Notes: generated by a model from the sequence alone, not told the origin. A stretch of 60,000 nucleotides of DNA from Symsagittifera roscoffensis (GCF_963678635.1 NC_087067.1:37520686-37580685); one strand, 5' to 3'. Shown: positions 38,263 to 51,070, counted from the stretch's first letter. A program made the numbers and translations.

Positions 38263-40327
38263 TTCCTTGCCTCGTTTTCCAAGAAGTTCATTTTCCGAGT
38301 TTTTTAAAATTCAATTCAGATATCTGAACGGAGTTTTTACGTGATGCACAATTTGGCCAGGGTTATAGAAAAATCCGAAAAACTTGAAACCATACCCACA
38401 CCCAAACTAGAGCCGTCGGAGCAATAATAATTTTGAGTTATAATTTAGGTCTGTTTTAATTTACTGACATTATCATTTTTCTTTTAAAATGATAATTCGG
38501 AAAACTCCAATTTAAGGATTAACATTAATTTTTGAAAAATCGAGCAAAATTACAAACTACTTTTAATAGCTAAAAGTTGCACAATGTCAGAGATTTTGAA
38601 CAAAAGCAGTGAGAAAAAAACTTTAAATAGTTTGAATTTTACGAATAAAAAGACGAACATACGAAAATAACAATCGCAAGTTCAACTTAATCTTAAACAA
38701 GAAATATTTTCCTGGAAAGATTTTGAAACCCAAATGATTTATTTGTATTTTGAGATGTATTTACTGTGCTTGTATGTTTCGACTTTGCTCATATTTGTTT
38801 ATTTCTTATGGGTATAATTAGATTGTACATGACCAATAAAACTTAGAGGTATCTTTCCTCAAGTTTGACTGAAATTGGGTATGATGCTTGAGGTGTTTTT
38901 ACTGTGCTTGTATGTTTTGACTTTGCTTCAGATTTTTTATACTGTTATTGGTTTGTTTTGATTGTAAATGACCAAAGAAACTTCGAGGTATCATTCATCA
39001 ATTTTGACTGAAATTGGTTATGATGCTTGAGGTGTATTTACTGTGCTTGTTTGTTTCGACTGTGCTTGATTTTATTTCACATTACTTTTGGTATATTTTG
39101 AATGTGCATGACCAATTTTATTTCGACATATCATACATCAGGTTTGACTAAATTTGGGTATGATGCTTGAGATGTGTTTACTGCTCCTGTATCATCTATC
39201 CAGAGAAATGGAGAAAAAAATATCTTTGTGTATTCAGGTCTGCATTAAGCATACAAAAAATTAAACCTGCTTGCGAATTTTTTTAATATTCGTTTTAATA
39301 CAAAACTTAGTTTGCCGCTCAAAACAAATAGATGATTAGCAATTTTTTTGACACAATTTTTTTTGTTTTGTACGATAAACTGACTTTAAGGCCAAAATTT
39401 AAAAAAAAAGTATTTTGAAAAATCGGTGACTTCTTTTTAGCAAAATGTATGAAAATTGTAGGACTAGTATTTTTTCATAGACTTAGTTGATGGAATTGTT
39501 TGATTGACTTTTTTGTTCTATGGAGGTCAACACGGGAAAGAAGAAAAAAATACTAGCAAAAAGACATCAGTAGTTTATGCGTTCTTTTCTGAGCAATTTA
39601 TTTTAAACAGAGGAGTAGCAAAGAAATTTTCATTTTTTTTACTATTCAAATTGAGTTTAATGTCCACCTATAAGGCTGCTATACTGGTTATTAGACATTG
39701 GTTGAGCTTCAAATTAGCAGCAAAATTTGTTAAACATAGGATAGTGTTTGACGGTGCCTAGTTAATGAGCTATCAACTTGAAAATTACAATAAGGTATGA
39801 ATTGATACAGGGGCGATCTAGGATTGGCTGTAACCATGGTCGGAACCTTAACCCGGCTTTGTCAGCCTCATGACTGTTAAACGTTTCTGAAAAAAATCAA
39901 GCACGGAAAACAGTTTACTTTAACCGAGTGACTATTACTTGTTTTTATTATCGTTTTCTTGCAGAAAATGATCGAATTTTCTTAAATGATTATCAGAATA
40001 ATTTGGTTTCAATCAGTTAGAGAAATATACAAAGCTACACATAAAATACACTACTTAGAAGATACTCGTTGGTGCTTCAGGTCCTTTTTCAGGATTTTAT
40101 AAAATCAAAAATCGACTTGATTTAGAAGGAGCTCAGAACAAAAATGCAGGACACTGTCAAGACCTTCAGATTTTCCAAAACTTGCATCAGAGCTCTGAGC
40201 GAGCACTCTATATTCAACCGATCCTAGATATGCCATTTTGACGTGTAACGTTCAATACAGGATTACAGAATACACTAACACTAATCTATTTAAGTTTATC
40301 TTGATCAAACACCACACATTTGAAACA

Positions 40328-43300
40328 ATGAAGCTTGCTTCGTTTTACATTTTTGTTCTTTTCGTAGCAACTCATTTTGCTACAGCCGACAAAATTCACA
40401 AAAAAGAATACCGAAAGTCATACCGAGAAGCACTGAAGCCATATCTTCTTAACAGATGGGATGACTCTAACTTCTTGGAAAACTTTTGGGGTAAACTGGA
40501 AACTGTGATCAAAGATGACGCTGTACTTGATGTTCTGCGTCAAATGGGATCGTTTTTTGAGAAGTTTGTCCGAACAACAAAGCAAAGTTCAGATCTTGCC
40601 GAAGTGAAATTCACGACGATTCCGGTCCTAACTGGTTTTCACGAAGGTTTGCAATTTTCCTAAAACTCTAGATGGTACTGTTCGTTATAACTGGTCAATA
40701 TCTCTAAAACGATTGCACAGGCAAAAATTAAAGAAGACCAGGGAAGAAATTCAAAAACATAAAAAACCTAAAAATCTTTCAAAAACAAAAAATCTAATGA
40801 CTTGAAAACTTAAAAAATCCTGCCGACCCAAAGGGTCCCCCTTTGTACTGTTTTGAGATATCCATTTTTGGTGACGGACCCTAAATTTTTTCTAAAGGCG
40901 CCTTGGGCGCCAATATACACTAATTTTGAGGGGGAGCGCGTGCCTGAAAAACGCGATTTTTTGGTCAACATTTTCTTTTTTTGGGCTGTTTTTTCAAAAC
41001 TTTTCCTGCGTCGCAGAAATTTTGGCCGAAACAGGGTCTTTGTAGTGCTTTGGAAGAGCTCAAAACTTCAATTTGGTCGATCTATAAAAAAAGGTCGACA
41101 AAATGTTCGCACTTTTTTTGAAAATCCGCCCCCCTTCGAGAAAATCCAAGATCCGCCCCTGATTCTAACCGATTCTAAGTTTAAAAAATTTCATATAATA
41201 CACAAACGGAAGAGTATAACGGAAGAGTGTCTTAAGGCACTCCAAATGCTGGAAAAGAGAGAAAGCAGCCACTGGAAGGGTTGAAGAAGGAGACTGGCAA
41301 TGGGAGTGGTAGTGTCCCGGTGGTGTTGTGGCATGGCATGGGCGACTGTTGCTGCAACCCTCTGAGCATGGGATCCATCAAGAGGCAGATTGAGAGACAA
41401 GTGCCTGGCATTTATGTCCACTCTTTGATGGTAAATAGTAAAAAAAGATTTTGAATGAATTTTTTGAAAATAGAAAAAAAAAACAGGTTTTTAAAACTGT
41501 TTTTGACAAATTGCCATTTTTTGTTTTTCATCCTTCAAACTTATGTAAAAAGTATATCAGACGCAAAAAATTGCGTCTTTTTTTTGATTTCGCATCATTT
41601 TCAAAGAAAGTTTTTGATTAGCTTGACTTTAAGAGTTCCAATAGCAGTGTAATTGATTAAAAACTCAAAAAAGTCCCTCGTTTCTTTGTAGATTCTTGTA
41701 AGACCTTGGCCAGCAAAAGTAAACAAAAGACTATATATTTTCAGATTGGCAATAACATAATCGAGGATACTTTGAATGGTTTCATTATGAACGTCAACGA
41801 CCAAGTGACACAAGTGTGTGAAAAGATAAAGAACGACTCTAACTTGGCCAACGGGTACCATGCATGGGGTTTAGTCAGGGGGGCCAGTTCCTGAGAGCAG
41901 TGGCCCAGAGGTGTCCCGATCCCCCCATCAAGAATCTGATCACCTTTGGCGGACAGCATCAAGGCGTTTTTTGGGTAAATTGGGCACTTCAGAACCAAAT
42001 TATTATTAAACTCATTTAATTCGTTTAATATCTTCCAATATATATTTATGGTACAACCATATCTGTTTTAGAAGGCTGTTTATTAAGACAAACTGCGCTC
42101 GTCATTAAGTACTGCCACTCACCGACAAACTTAGGGGAGGGGGTGGCTTTGGGGGATCGGATGCCCCTTCTACCAAGGATTCGACCACCTGCCGAACCAA
42201 AGGGTCCCCCTTTGTACTATTTTGAGATATCCTTTTTTGGTTGACGGACCCCAAAATTTTCCAAAGGCGCCTTTGGTGCCTATATTTAATAATTTTAAGT
42301 GGGAAGCGCGCGCCAAAAAAAAACGATTTTTTTTGGTCAAAATTTTCCAAAAGTGCCTAAAAACGCATTCTTTTGGCCTGTTTTTTTTTTCAAAGTTTTG
42401 TCTGCGGCGCAGAAAAATTGGCCAAAACAGGTTCTTTTTAGTGCTTTGGGATCGCTCGGAAAATCGTCGACAAAATTTTTAAACATTTTTTAAGAATCCG
42501 CCCACAACCCCCCCTTAAAATCCTAGATCCGCCTCTGCTGCCACTAATCAAATTCTATGACAAATCAATAATGACAAATCAATACTGTAAAATCACAGTT
42601 ATGGGTTTGGTGAAAGAGCTGATACATTAGTGGATGGTATAGAAAACAAAGATTAACCAATTTTTGACAAAATCAAACAGCAAAATGTTCAGTGTCTGAA
42701 GTTTCTAAATTGTTTCCTTATTTCCTCATTCTAGAAATATCTTAGAACGTTTTGTTACTCATGAAAGAAGAGCTTAATAGCCATAAATTAGATCTAGTAT
42801 ACATACTTTACAAGTTTAATATGATTTCGATATTTTTCCAGCCTCCCCAACTGTGACCCGGACAAGGAGGTGTGTGACATCCTGCGGGATGAAGTGACGG
42901 GACTCCTCTACTCCTCTCCAGTGCAGGACCACATTGTCCAGGCAGAGTACTGGCACGACCCCAGAAACCCACGACAGTAAGCAAGGGTTTCATACATTTC
43001 AAAACGGATAGAGCGACTAAACAGTGGCGAGCGCATGATTTTTTTTTTGAGTGGGGAGGCGGTTTCGATTTCATACAAAGAAAACAGTTCCATATTGCCT
43101 CGTTGTCCAAGAAGTTCATTTTCCGAGTTTTTTAAAATTCAAATCAGAAATCTGAACGGAGTTTTTACGTGATGCACAATTTGGCCATGGTTATAGAAAA
43201 ATCCGAAAAACTTAAAACCATGCCCACACCCAAACTAGAGCCGTCGGAGCAAAAATAATTTTGAGTTGTAATTTACGTCTGTTTTAATTTACTGACATTA

Positions 43301-44698
43301 TCTTTTTTCTTTTAAAATGATAGTCCGGAAAACTCCAATTTAAGGATTAACTTTCATTTTTGAAAAATCGAGCAAAATTACAAACTACTCTTAATAACTA
43401 AAAGTTGCACAATGTCCGAGATTTTGAACAAAAGCAGTGATAACAAAACTTTAAATAGTTTGAATTTTACGAATAAAAAGACGAACATACGAAAATAACA
43501 ATCGCAAGTTCAACTTAATCTTAAACAAGAAATATTTCCTAGAAAAACATTGAAACCCAAATGATTTATTTGTATTTTGAGAGCAAAAATTAGGGGAAAT
43601 GTTTTGGTTCTTTTTTTTCTCTCTTTTATTACAGCTACCAGAATGCGAGTGTGTTCATTGCGGAAATCAACAATGAGAACAGGGTGAATTCAGAGTATAA
43701 GAAGAACCTTCTGCAAGTGTCCAACTTCGTGATGGTGCAATTTACAGAAGACACTGAAGTAGTGCCACGGGAGAGCGAGTGGTTCGGCTTCTACCAGGAT
43801 GGTAAGAAATAAACTTTCAGACCTTTTCAGACTTTTCTCTAAATCAATGAAGCTGAATTACCGAGGTCCGTACAAGCTATAATAAACTTCAAAAAAAAAA
43901 CTATAAATTACCGCTTTATTGTTGAAAAAATTGTGTCGAAGGCTAGTTATGGGAAAAAAAGTGCCAAAATTTCAGTTTTCAAGCAGTGTTTTGGAGAAAA
44001 ATTGGCAAACATTTTAGTTAGAGTTTATTACTAATTATTTATTAGCGTTTATTAGAGCCACGGGTTTAGCCAGGTAAAACAGATCGTGAAATAGCACCAA
44101 CTGGGGTCATTGCGTTCCCTAGTATCGACACGCTTATGAGAACGACGTTGTCGCGCTTTTCTTTCTGCGTGGAAAGAAAACACAACTGAATCAAATTTTT
44201 CTTCACACGAGTTGGGCTGAGACATCGTTTTTTTCAATTGAATAATAATGTTTTTTACTTACAGTTAAAAATATCATTTTGTTATTGAAAAAGATAGATG
44301 AAAGGCAAAGTTCATGCCCAATAGGTTACCTTAAAAATTAGAAACAGTCGCGCTCCCATAGTAAAATGTTTATCTCAAAAGTTGTTAAGTTGATAGAAAA
44401 ATTATCTTTGAAAGTTCTTTTTTTTGCCAATTATAGTATTGAGGGGTAAAATCAATGAAGCTGTAATCACTCTACTGTTCTGATCATAAATAACATGTTG
44501 ATTATGTAACCTTTATATTCGACAGGTCAGACGAAGACAGTGGTTGCCCTTGAGAACACAACTCTGTACTCTGAAGACAGACTGGGACTGAAACAGATGG
44601 ACGAAGAGGGCAGACTGATCAGGTACCCGATCAAGGGCAACCACCTCCAGATAGACAGAGAAGACCTAGATGACATCATTGACAAGTACATCAAATGA
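40328..44698 (+). CDS. PPT1: Palmitoyl-protein thioesterase 1, six-exon downstream copy with frame lesion in exon 3
   Basis: Exons: 40328-40646, about 41258-41430, 41745-41974, 42842-42976, 43635-43801, 44526-44698 (TGA). All introns are GT-AG, phases agree throughout, and the total is 1,197 nt or 398 residues. Family motifs in order: LWHGMGD, GFSQGG region, [28 protein letters not shown] and GNHLQI with the catalytic His; the catalytic Asp is probably in EDTEVVP. In exon 3 one base is missing at about 41863 relative to the upstream copy, just before the catalytic Ser motif, giving an early stop near 41894. One extra T near 41966-41972 restores the length. Unless these are sequencing errors, the transcript is non-functional. 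The enzyme is secreted to lysosomes and depalmitoylates proteins. About 100 residues between signal peptide and core are extra compared with the usual protein of about 300 residues. Confidence 0.85.
40822..41160. repeat. Interspersed repeat (copy 3, intron 1 of downstream copy)
   Basis: Duplicate of 36557-36895 carried by the tandem duplication, practically identical to it. Confidence 0.8.
42190..42537. repeat. Interspersed repeat (copy 4, intron 3 of downstream copy)
   Basis: Full-length counterpart of the truncated copy at 37927-38262. It ends with GATCCGCCTCTG like the intron 1 members. Confidence 0.8.
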
Positions 44699-44822
44699 AG
44701 GAGTAGAGAGAACGGTCCATTTTCATAGATTAAATTTATGTACGCGGGATTCTCAATTGAAAAAATCTGTTTTTTCATTATTAACCTATTATAAAGAATA
44801 GTCTTAAATGTTATTTAGAAGG

Positions 44823-44828
44823 AATAAA
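44823..44828 (+). terminator. Polyadenylation signal AATAAA of the thioesterase gene
   Basis: A canonical AATAAA lies 125 nt after the TGA of exon 6, giving a short and plausible 3' untranslated region. Confidence 0.6.
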
Positions 44829-44987
44829 ATACTAAACTTTGTCAGTTTTGTTGTTCTCAGAATGTTATTTAGATGAGCGTGGGATAAAAAATGAATGTAC
44901 GATCAAACTCATAACTATTTACCGGTAACGTTATTTCTTATTAGAAGTGAACTTTTACGAATGTGATTTTTCAACATCCTATCATAT

Positions 44988-45580
44988 TCAGAATCCTATT
45001 AATTTGGCTTTTTTATCTGCAAGCAATGCTGCGAAGGAGTTTCGAAAAATTTTGGCTACATAAGAGCCGCCTTCCAGTAGTGGATCCGACGCGCTGCGCA
45101 AACACACAAACAGCACAAATCGCTCCCTAAACAACACGAATGCTCGGTCTGGGTTTTTAGTTACGAGCTTCCAAAGCCGGCGGGGTTGCTCCGTTAGATA
45201 ATCCTAACACTTCTCCCTCGCCCGGCTGAAACCGCAACCCCGGACATGACGCTGCTAAGAGTGTAATATCAAAAACCTCCATTCCCAAGCAAGCGTGCGG
45301 TACCATGTTTGTGGATAGACTCATTTTAATTGCAGTGACGTAACAACACTGAAACAACACCACAAAAACTTTTACTGTGCACAACAAGCTCTACTTTGCC
45401 ACTTCCAGTAGCTGAGAGAATAGTTTCTGCAACTATTCCCCGACCAACCTCTATCCCTTCTTCAAATATAAGCCCATCAGCAACTATCCTTCCTTGATTT
45501 TCAACTCCGATACAGTTTAAACACCTGCGGCAACCCCCCCCCCCCCCCAAGTTAGCAAAAAAATCTACTCTCCTCGTCAA
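44988..45580 (-). pseudogene. Degenerate protein-coding remnant, family unknown
   Basis: This stretch is visibly richer in G+C and CpG than its surroundings and stays mostly open on the minus strand across three linked frames (45580-45326, 45387-45157, then about 45165-44988), as if one gene had acquired indels. The predicted residues are protein-like rather than low-complexity: a strand-rich part with VELVVH, then MEVFDITLLAA and QPGEGEVLGLSNG, then an aromatic and leucine-rich end. The first part vaguely resembles the beta-rich region before RT in some retroelements. Its upstream end is at the poly-C tract (poly-G in sense). I cannot name it. Confidence 0.35.
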
Positions 45581-48500
45581 CTAGTCGCTGAATATTCTGC
45601 AGTTAATATCTCTGGGAAAGCAACGGAAATGCCAATTTTGCTGTGCGAGTACCACATCCACATTAAGATTTGTACATGAAACCAAATTGTACTACAAAAA
45701 CACACTCCTTTGATAGGGACAAAATACACATTACTTGGAAACGACCGACCGCGAGAAGAAGGGACATTCTTACTTCAACTCATTTTTTTTTCTTCTCTAT
45801 GAAGAACAGGAAATAGTGGATGACAAAAAAGCGCTGAGCCAAAGACCAACAATCATTATCACAAATTACTACATCCTTCTCCACAGTAGTTGAACAAAAG
45901 ACAGGAAATATTAGTTTTTACTATTCTCCTTCTAAAATTACAAACACTTACAAAACAATTTTCCATTAAAAAAAACTAACTTTCCATTAAGCAGGCAAAT
46001 GCAGACGCAACTCTATGAAAACACTTGGAATCAAGACACCGATGTCTCCCTCTTTAAGCAATCTTGTTCCAAATAATCGTTTCCAAATGAGAGTTCGGTT
46101 ACAGTTTGGTTAAATGAGAGAAGTCAAAGGTGGCACCCCTCCAAAAACTTTAAGCACACACCTCCACAAAGCCAAACATCAGTTTGGTTTTTACCCGAAG
46201 CACCCAGCCACTTCGGCACGTCCTCAAATTTGGTTATTTACGATGAAAGCCACCCACTAGGATCAATTTGGCCACGATAGAATTATTTTGAGTTTTCGAC
46301 ATGGTCTGCTGTTGGGCACTTTTGGTTCTTTCCATGGCACACCAAGCCGGGTAGCTTAACCAGATGGTTATCAAGTTATCTGATTGGTAGCCATTCGAGA
46401 AAATTTCAGAGATACTCTTTCAAAATAATACGCACGGGTCGCCAGTCGAGAACATTTTTAGAGATGCTCTCTCAAAATCTAGAAAAACAAACTTCTCAAA
46501 TGAGTGTCAGTTATAGCCACTTTTTGAACACCCATCTAAGCAGCATCCTTGCTGTATTTCCCTGATTGTTGAGATAAAAGATTTGAAAAATTTGCAAAGA
46601 AAGGAAAACTTTGTTGTAATAAATTTATGGAGCAGTTATTGTTCCGACCATTTGAAAATGGGGAGAAGTTTTGTATTCGGGTGTATTTAATTTTTTTTTT
46701 TTGATTTCCACGCAAAATCAGCAAAATCAGAAGTTTTGTATTCGGGTGTATTTAATTTTTTTTCTTTTTGTTTTCCACGCAAAATGCAGAAACCCCCCCC
46801 CCCCCCCCCAAGTTAGCAAAAAAATCTACTCTCCTCGTCAACTAGTCGCTGAATATTCTGCAGTTAATATCTCTGGGAAAGCAACGGAAATGCCAATTTT
46901 GCTGTGCGAGTACCACATCCACATTAAGATTTGTACATGAAACCAAATTGTACTACAAAAACACACTCCTTTGATAGGGACAAAATACACATTACTTGGA
47001 AACGACCGACCGCGAGAAGAAGGGACATTCTTACTTCAACTCATTTTTTTTTCTTCTCTATGAAGAACAGGAAATAGTGGATGACAAAAAAGCGCTGAGC
47101 CAAAGACCAACAATCATTATCACAAATTACTACATCCTTCTCCACAGTAGTTGAACAAAAGACAGGAAATATTAGTTTTTACTATTCTCCTTCTAAAATT
47201 ACAAACACTTACAAAACAATTTTCCATTAAAAAAAACTAACTTTCCATTAAGCAGGCAAATGCAGACGCAACTCTATGAAAACACTTGGAATCAAGACAC
47301 CGATGTCTCCCTCTTTAAGCAATCTTGTTCCAAATAATCGTTTCCAAATGAGAGTTCGGTTACAGTTTGGTTAAATGAGAGAAGTCAAAGGTGGCACCCC
47401 TCCAAAAACTTTAAGCACACACCTCCACAAAGCCAAACATCAGTTTGGTTTTTACCCGAAGCACCCAGCCACTTCGGCACGTCCTCAAATTTGGTTATTT
47501 ACGATGAAAGCCACCCACTAGGATCAATTTGGCCACGATAGAATTATTTTGAGTTTTCAACATGGTCTGCTGTTGGGCACTTTTGGTTCTTTCCATGGCA
47601 CACCAAGCCGGGTAGCTTAACCAGATGGTTATCAAGTTATCTGATTGGTAGCCATTCGAGAAAATTTCAGAGATGCTCTTTCAAAATAATACGCACAGGT
47701 CGCCAGTCGAGAACATTTTTAGAGATGCTCTCTCAAAATCTAGAAAAACAAACTTCTCAAATGAGTGTCAGTTATAGCCACTTTTTGAACACCATCTAAG
47801 CAGCATCCTTGCTGTATTTCCCTGATTGTTGAGATAAAATATTTGAAAAATTTGCAAAGAAAGGAAAACTTTGTTGTAATAAATTTATGGAGCAGTTATT
47901 GTTCCGACCATTTGAAAATGAGGAGAAGTTTTGTATTCGGGTGTATTTAATTTTTTTTTTTGATTTCCACGCAAAATCAGCAAAATCAGAAGTTTTGTAT
48001 TCGGTTGTATTTAATTTTTTTTTCTTTTTGTTTTCCACGCAAAATGCAGAAACCCCCCCCCCCCCCCCAAAGTTAGCAAAAAAATCTACTCTCCTCGTCA
48101 ACTAGTCGCTGAATATTCTGCAGTTAATATCTCTGGGAAAGCAACGGAAATGCCAATTTTGCTGTGCGAGTACCACATCCACATTAAGATTTGTACATGA
48201 AACCAAATTGTACTACAAAAACACACTACTTTGATAGGGACAAAATACACATTACTTGGAAACGACCGACCGCGAGAAGAAGGGACATTCTTACTTCAAC
48301 TCATTTTTTTTTCTTCTCTATGAAGAACAGGAAATAGTGGATGACAAAAAAGCGCTGAGCCAAAGACCAACAATCATTATCACAAATTACTACATCCTTC
48401 TCCACAGTAGTTGAACAAAAGACAGGAAATATTAGTTTTTACTATTCTCTTTTTAAAATTACAAACACTTACAAAACAAATTTCCATTAAAAAACTCTAA

Positions 48501-49250
48501 CTTTCCGTTAAGCAGGCAAATTCAGATGCAACTCTATGAAAACACTTGGAATCAAGACACCGATGTCTCCCTCTTTAAGCAATCTTGTTCCAAATAATCG
48601 TTTCCAAATGAGAGTTCAATTACAGTTCGGTTACATGAGAGAAGTCAAAGGTGGCACTCCTCCAAAAACTTTAAGCACACACCTCCATAAAGCCAAACAT
48701 CAATTTGGTTTTTGCCCGAAGCACCCAGCCACTTCGGCACGTCCTCAAATTTGGTTATTTACGATGAAAGCCACCCACTAGGATCGCTTTGGCCACGATA
48801 GGATTATTTTGAGTTTTCGACATGGTCTGCTGTTGGGCACTTTTGGTTCTTTCCATGGCACATCAAGCCGGGTAGCTTAACCAGATGGTTATCAAGTTAT
48901 CTGATTGGTAGCCAATCGAGAAAATTTCAGAGATGCTCTTTCAAAATAATACGCACAGGTCGCCAGTCGAGAACATTTTTAGAGATGCTCTCTCAAAATC
49001 TAGAAAAACAAACTTCTCAAATGAGTGTCAGTTATAGCCACTTTTTGAACACCCATCTAAGCAGCATCCTTGCTGTATTTCCCTGATTGTTGAGATAAAA
49101 GATTTGAAAAATTTGCAAAAAAAAAAAGAAAAATTTTGTTGTAATAAATTTATGGAGTAGTTATTGTTCCGACCATTTGAAAATGGGGAGAAGTTTTGTA
49201 TTCGGGTGTATTTAATTTTTTTTCTTTTTGTTTTTCACGCATAATCAGGT
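45534..49250. repeat. Three-unit tandem array, period about 1,260 bp, with poly-C tracts
   Basis: Units start with C runs of 15-17 bases at 45534, 46793 and 48053 (spacing 1,259 and 1,260 bp), followed by AAGTTAGCAAAAAAATCTACTC. Units 1 and 2 are nearly identical, and unit 3 is slightly more diverged and shorter (to about 49250). Units 1 and 2 end with a local duplication of about 66 bp (AGAAGTTTTGTATTCGGGTG block). An 81-codon frame at 48536-48781 is open only in unit 3, so it is not a gene. Confidence 0.95.
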
Positions 49251-50010
49251 TAGAATTAAATATCGGATTGGCTTGAGTGATTTATCATTTTGAAGCCCTT
49301 TCAATTGTATTTTTAACGACTTTCGAAAACTCCAATTTTTGTTTTTCACAATGTCGAGAAAAACCGGTTTGAAATTTTTGATTTTTGGTATTTTTTCGAA
49401 CAGATGTGTTGTGAGCGTTTAAGACTTACAATAGATTATTTAACCCTATTTTAAGCCGTAAAAACTTAGTTGCACTCAAACAAAAATGGTTTTTGGAGGT
49501 TTCCAGCGTCACTATGAAAACAAATGTTAAAATACTAAACTTTTCTGCAGAAAAGTTCGAAAGAAGGCTTAAAAGTTTTTAAAAATTGTTTCACAATTTT
49601 TTTTAGTTTTTCAAGTCAGTTTTCTTCCATAACTGTTTTCTGAATGGCTTTTTCACTATGACTAAAAAACAAGCCAAAGTGGTTTTTGAATTTTGGATAT
49701 TTTTATCACACCAGGTGAAAAAAAAACGACATTCTTTTTTTTTTTTTCTAAGACTGTGGTCGGAACATTTTGTGTTACTTGCTCAGTAACCGGCTTTCCT
49801 TGTTGAAAACTGAAAAATTTTGGATTCCTTATTCTTCTTCGAAACCTGTGTGTGTTTGCAAGCTCAAGTTTGCAATCAATATCTTAAACACTCGAAAGCC
49901 TAAATGAGACTATAGAATCTACCAACGAAAAGTATCAGAGATACTCGTCCTAAAAATGTTGAGAAGTTTGAAAAGTCACAATCAATTTTTTTTTCAAACT
50001 TTAAATTAAT
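49251..50010. other. AT-rich DNA, nothing recognised
   Basis: Low-complexity A- and T-runs, no repeat or frame I can support. Confidence 0.6.
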
Positions 50011-50016
50011 CAACGA

Positions 50017-51070
50017 TTGCAAGATTTCAAAGAATTTGTATTAAAATATATCATGGAAGCAACAGAGATAGCGACGAGGAAAAACTTTATGGAAAAATTT
50101 CAGAAAAAAAAAATGGAATTGAATATAATAGGCAAAAAATTTGCGGTTTATTGGAATAAAAAATGCAAAAAAACTATAATAAAGCTGAAAAAATGGAAGC
50201 GCTGTTGAACAGCGGATGTCGCAATTACGCATAGGTTACCCGTGAAAACTCAAAAGCACATTCAAGGAATGTGCGTTCTAGTAGGCAAGTATCTGAAGTA
50301 GTGTGTCTTGGAAAAAAAATTTTTTTGATTCGATCTCAATTGATATGCTCAGTCGCAATCTTTGAAGAAATTTTCAACCTAATGATAAAAACAGTACCTT
50401 CAAAACAACTTTGACATAAGAAGTTTTTTTCTGAATTTTCACAGAATCAAAAATTAACGTTCAATGGACCGTGATTGAAGACTGTATAAAGAAGGAATGA
50501 GTCTGCAATGCAAAATCAATCTGAATTTGAATGTAAGACACCCTGATGAAGCAGTTGTCAATACCCTTGAGTAACCACCTGAGATTGTTTGCCTTGCAAA
50601 ACTTGGTTTCATGAATCTGACGACGACCGAAACTATACTTCAAAAAAAATATCATGATAATATTAGTAAGTCAAGAACAAGTCTCAAGAACGAGCCTCAT
50701 TTTGGCATGAGTTTACAATCAACTACCGATGGTGAAAAGGAAATTGTTCTTTTTGCGCTACAAAACGAAATATTTTCTGGAATAGATGGAATGAGCAATC
50801 TAATCGCCAAAGCTAGTTCATACGGAATTGCTTCCTTTTTGAAAAAAAAATTGAAATAACCTCAAAATTAGCATATTTTGCAACCGCTCTGACGCAAGTG
50901 GTAGTAAAATCTCTATGTAAAGCCGCATCAAAATTGGATGTCAGTAACTATTGACCAATATCGTTTCATGTAACCTGGAGTAAGGTGTTTGAAAAAGCAA
51001 TATTCATCCGATTGTACAATTTCCTTGAAAGAAACTCAATCATATATGTCAATTTTTTGTATTTCGCGCA
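50017..51070 (+). pseudogene. Decayed LINE (non-LTR) reverse transcriptase fragment
   Basis: Reading across several frames gives typical LINE landmarks in order. The WNKKC motif (about 50150-50175) lies in the stretch that precedes RT. IFSGIDGMSNL (about 50770-50800) matches the K-S-x-G-x-D-G-I block. A NY-stop-PIS block (about 50943-50965) has a stop where the family has Arg, and WSKVFEKAIFIRLYNFLERN follows to about 51045. At least one frameshift and several stops interrupt it. The catalytic box is not seen, so the piece is truncated and dead. Jockey/CR1-like or RTE-like origin cannot be decided by eye. Confidence 0.75.

Larger units (their letters stand above)
34449..38756. repeat. Tandem duplication around the thioesterase gene, unit 1
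   Basis: Unit 1 starts in the last satellite monomers and ends in what corresponds to intron 4 of the gene. It matches unit 2 (38757-43582) at an offset of 4,307 bp in its first half, 4,265 bp after a 42-bp indel, and more after about 38262. Relative to unit 2 it lacks about 560 bp (the equivalent of about 42526-43086), which removes exon 4. Confidence 0.9.
38757..43582. repeat. Tandem duplication, unit 2
   Basis: It starts with about 430 bp of satellite (38757-39190) that repeats the array's end at 34449-34880, then repeats the upstream region, exons 1-3 and introns. It ends at about 43582 inside intron 4, where unit 1 instead joins back to satellite. Exons 5 and 6 are therefore present only once. 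Confidence 0.9.

Noticed and set aside
48536-48781. 81-codon frame in the third poly-C unit as a small protein gene.
   Set aside because: The equivalent positions in the two other units have a stop, and there is no sign of coding constraint.
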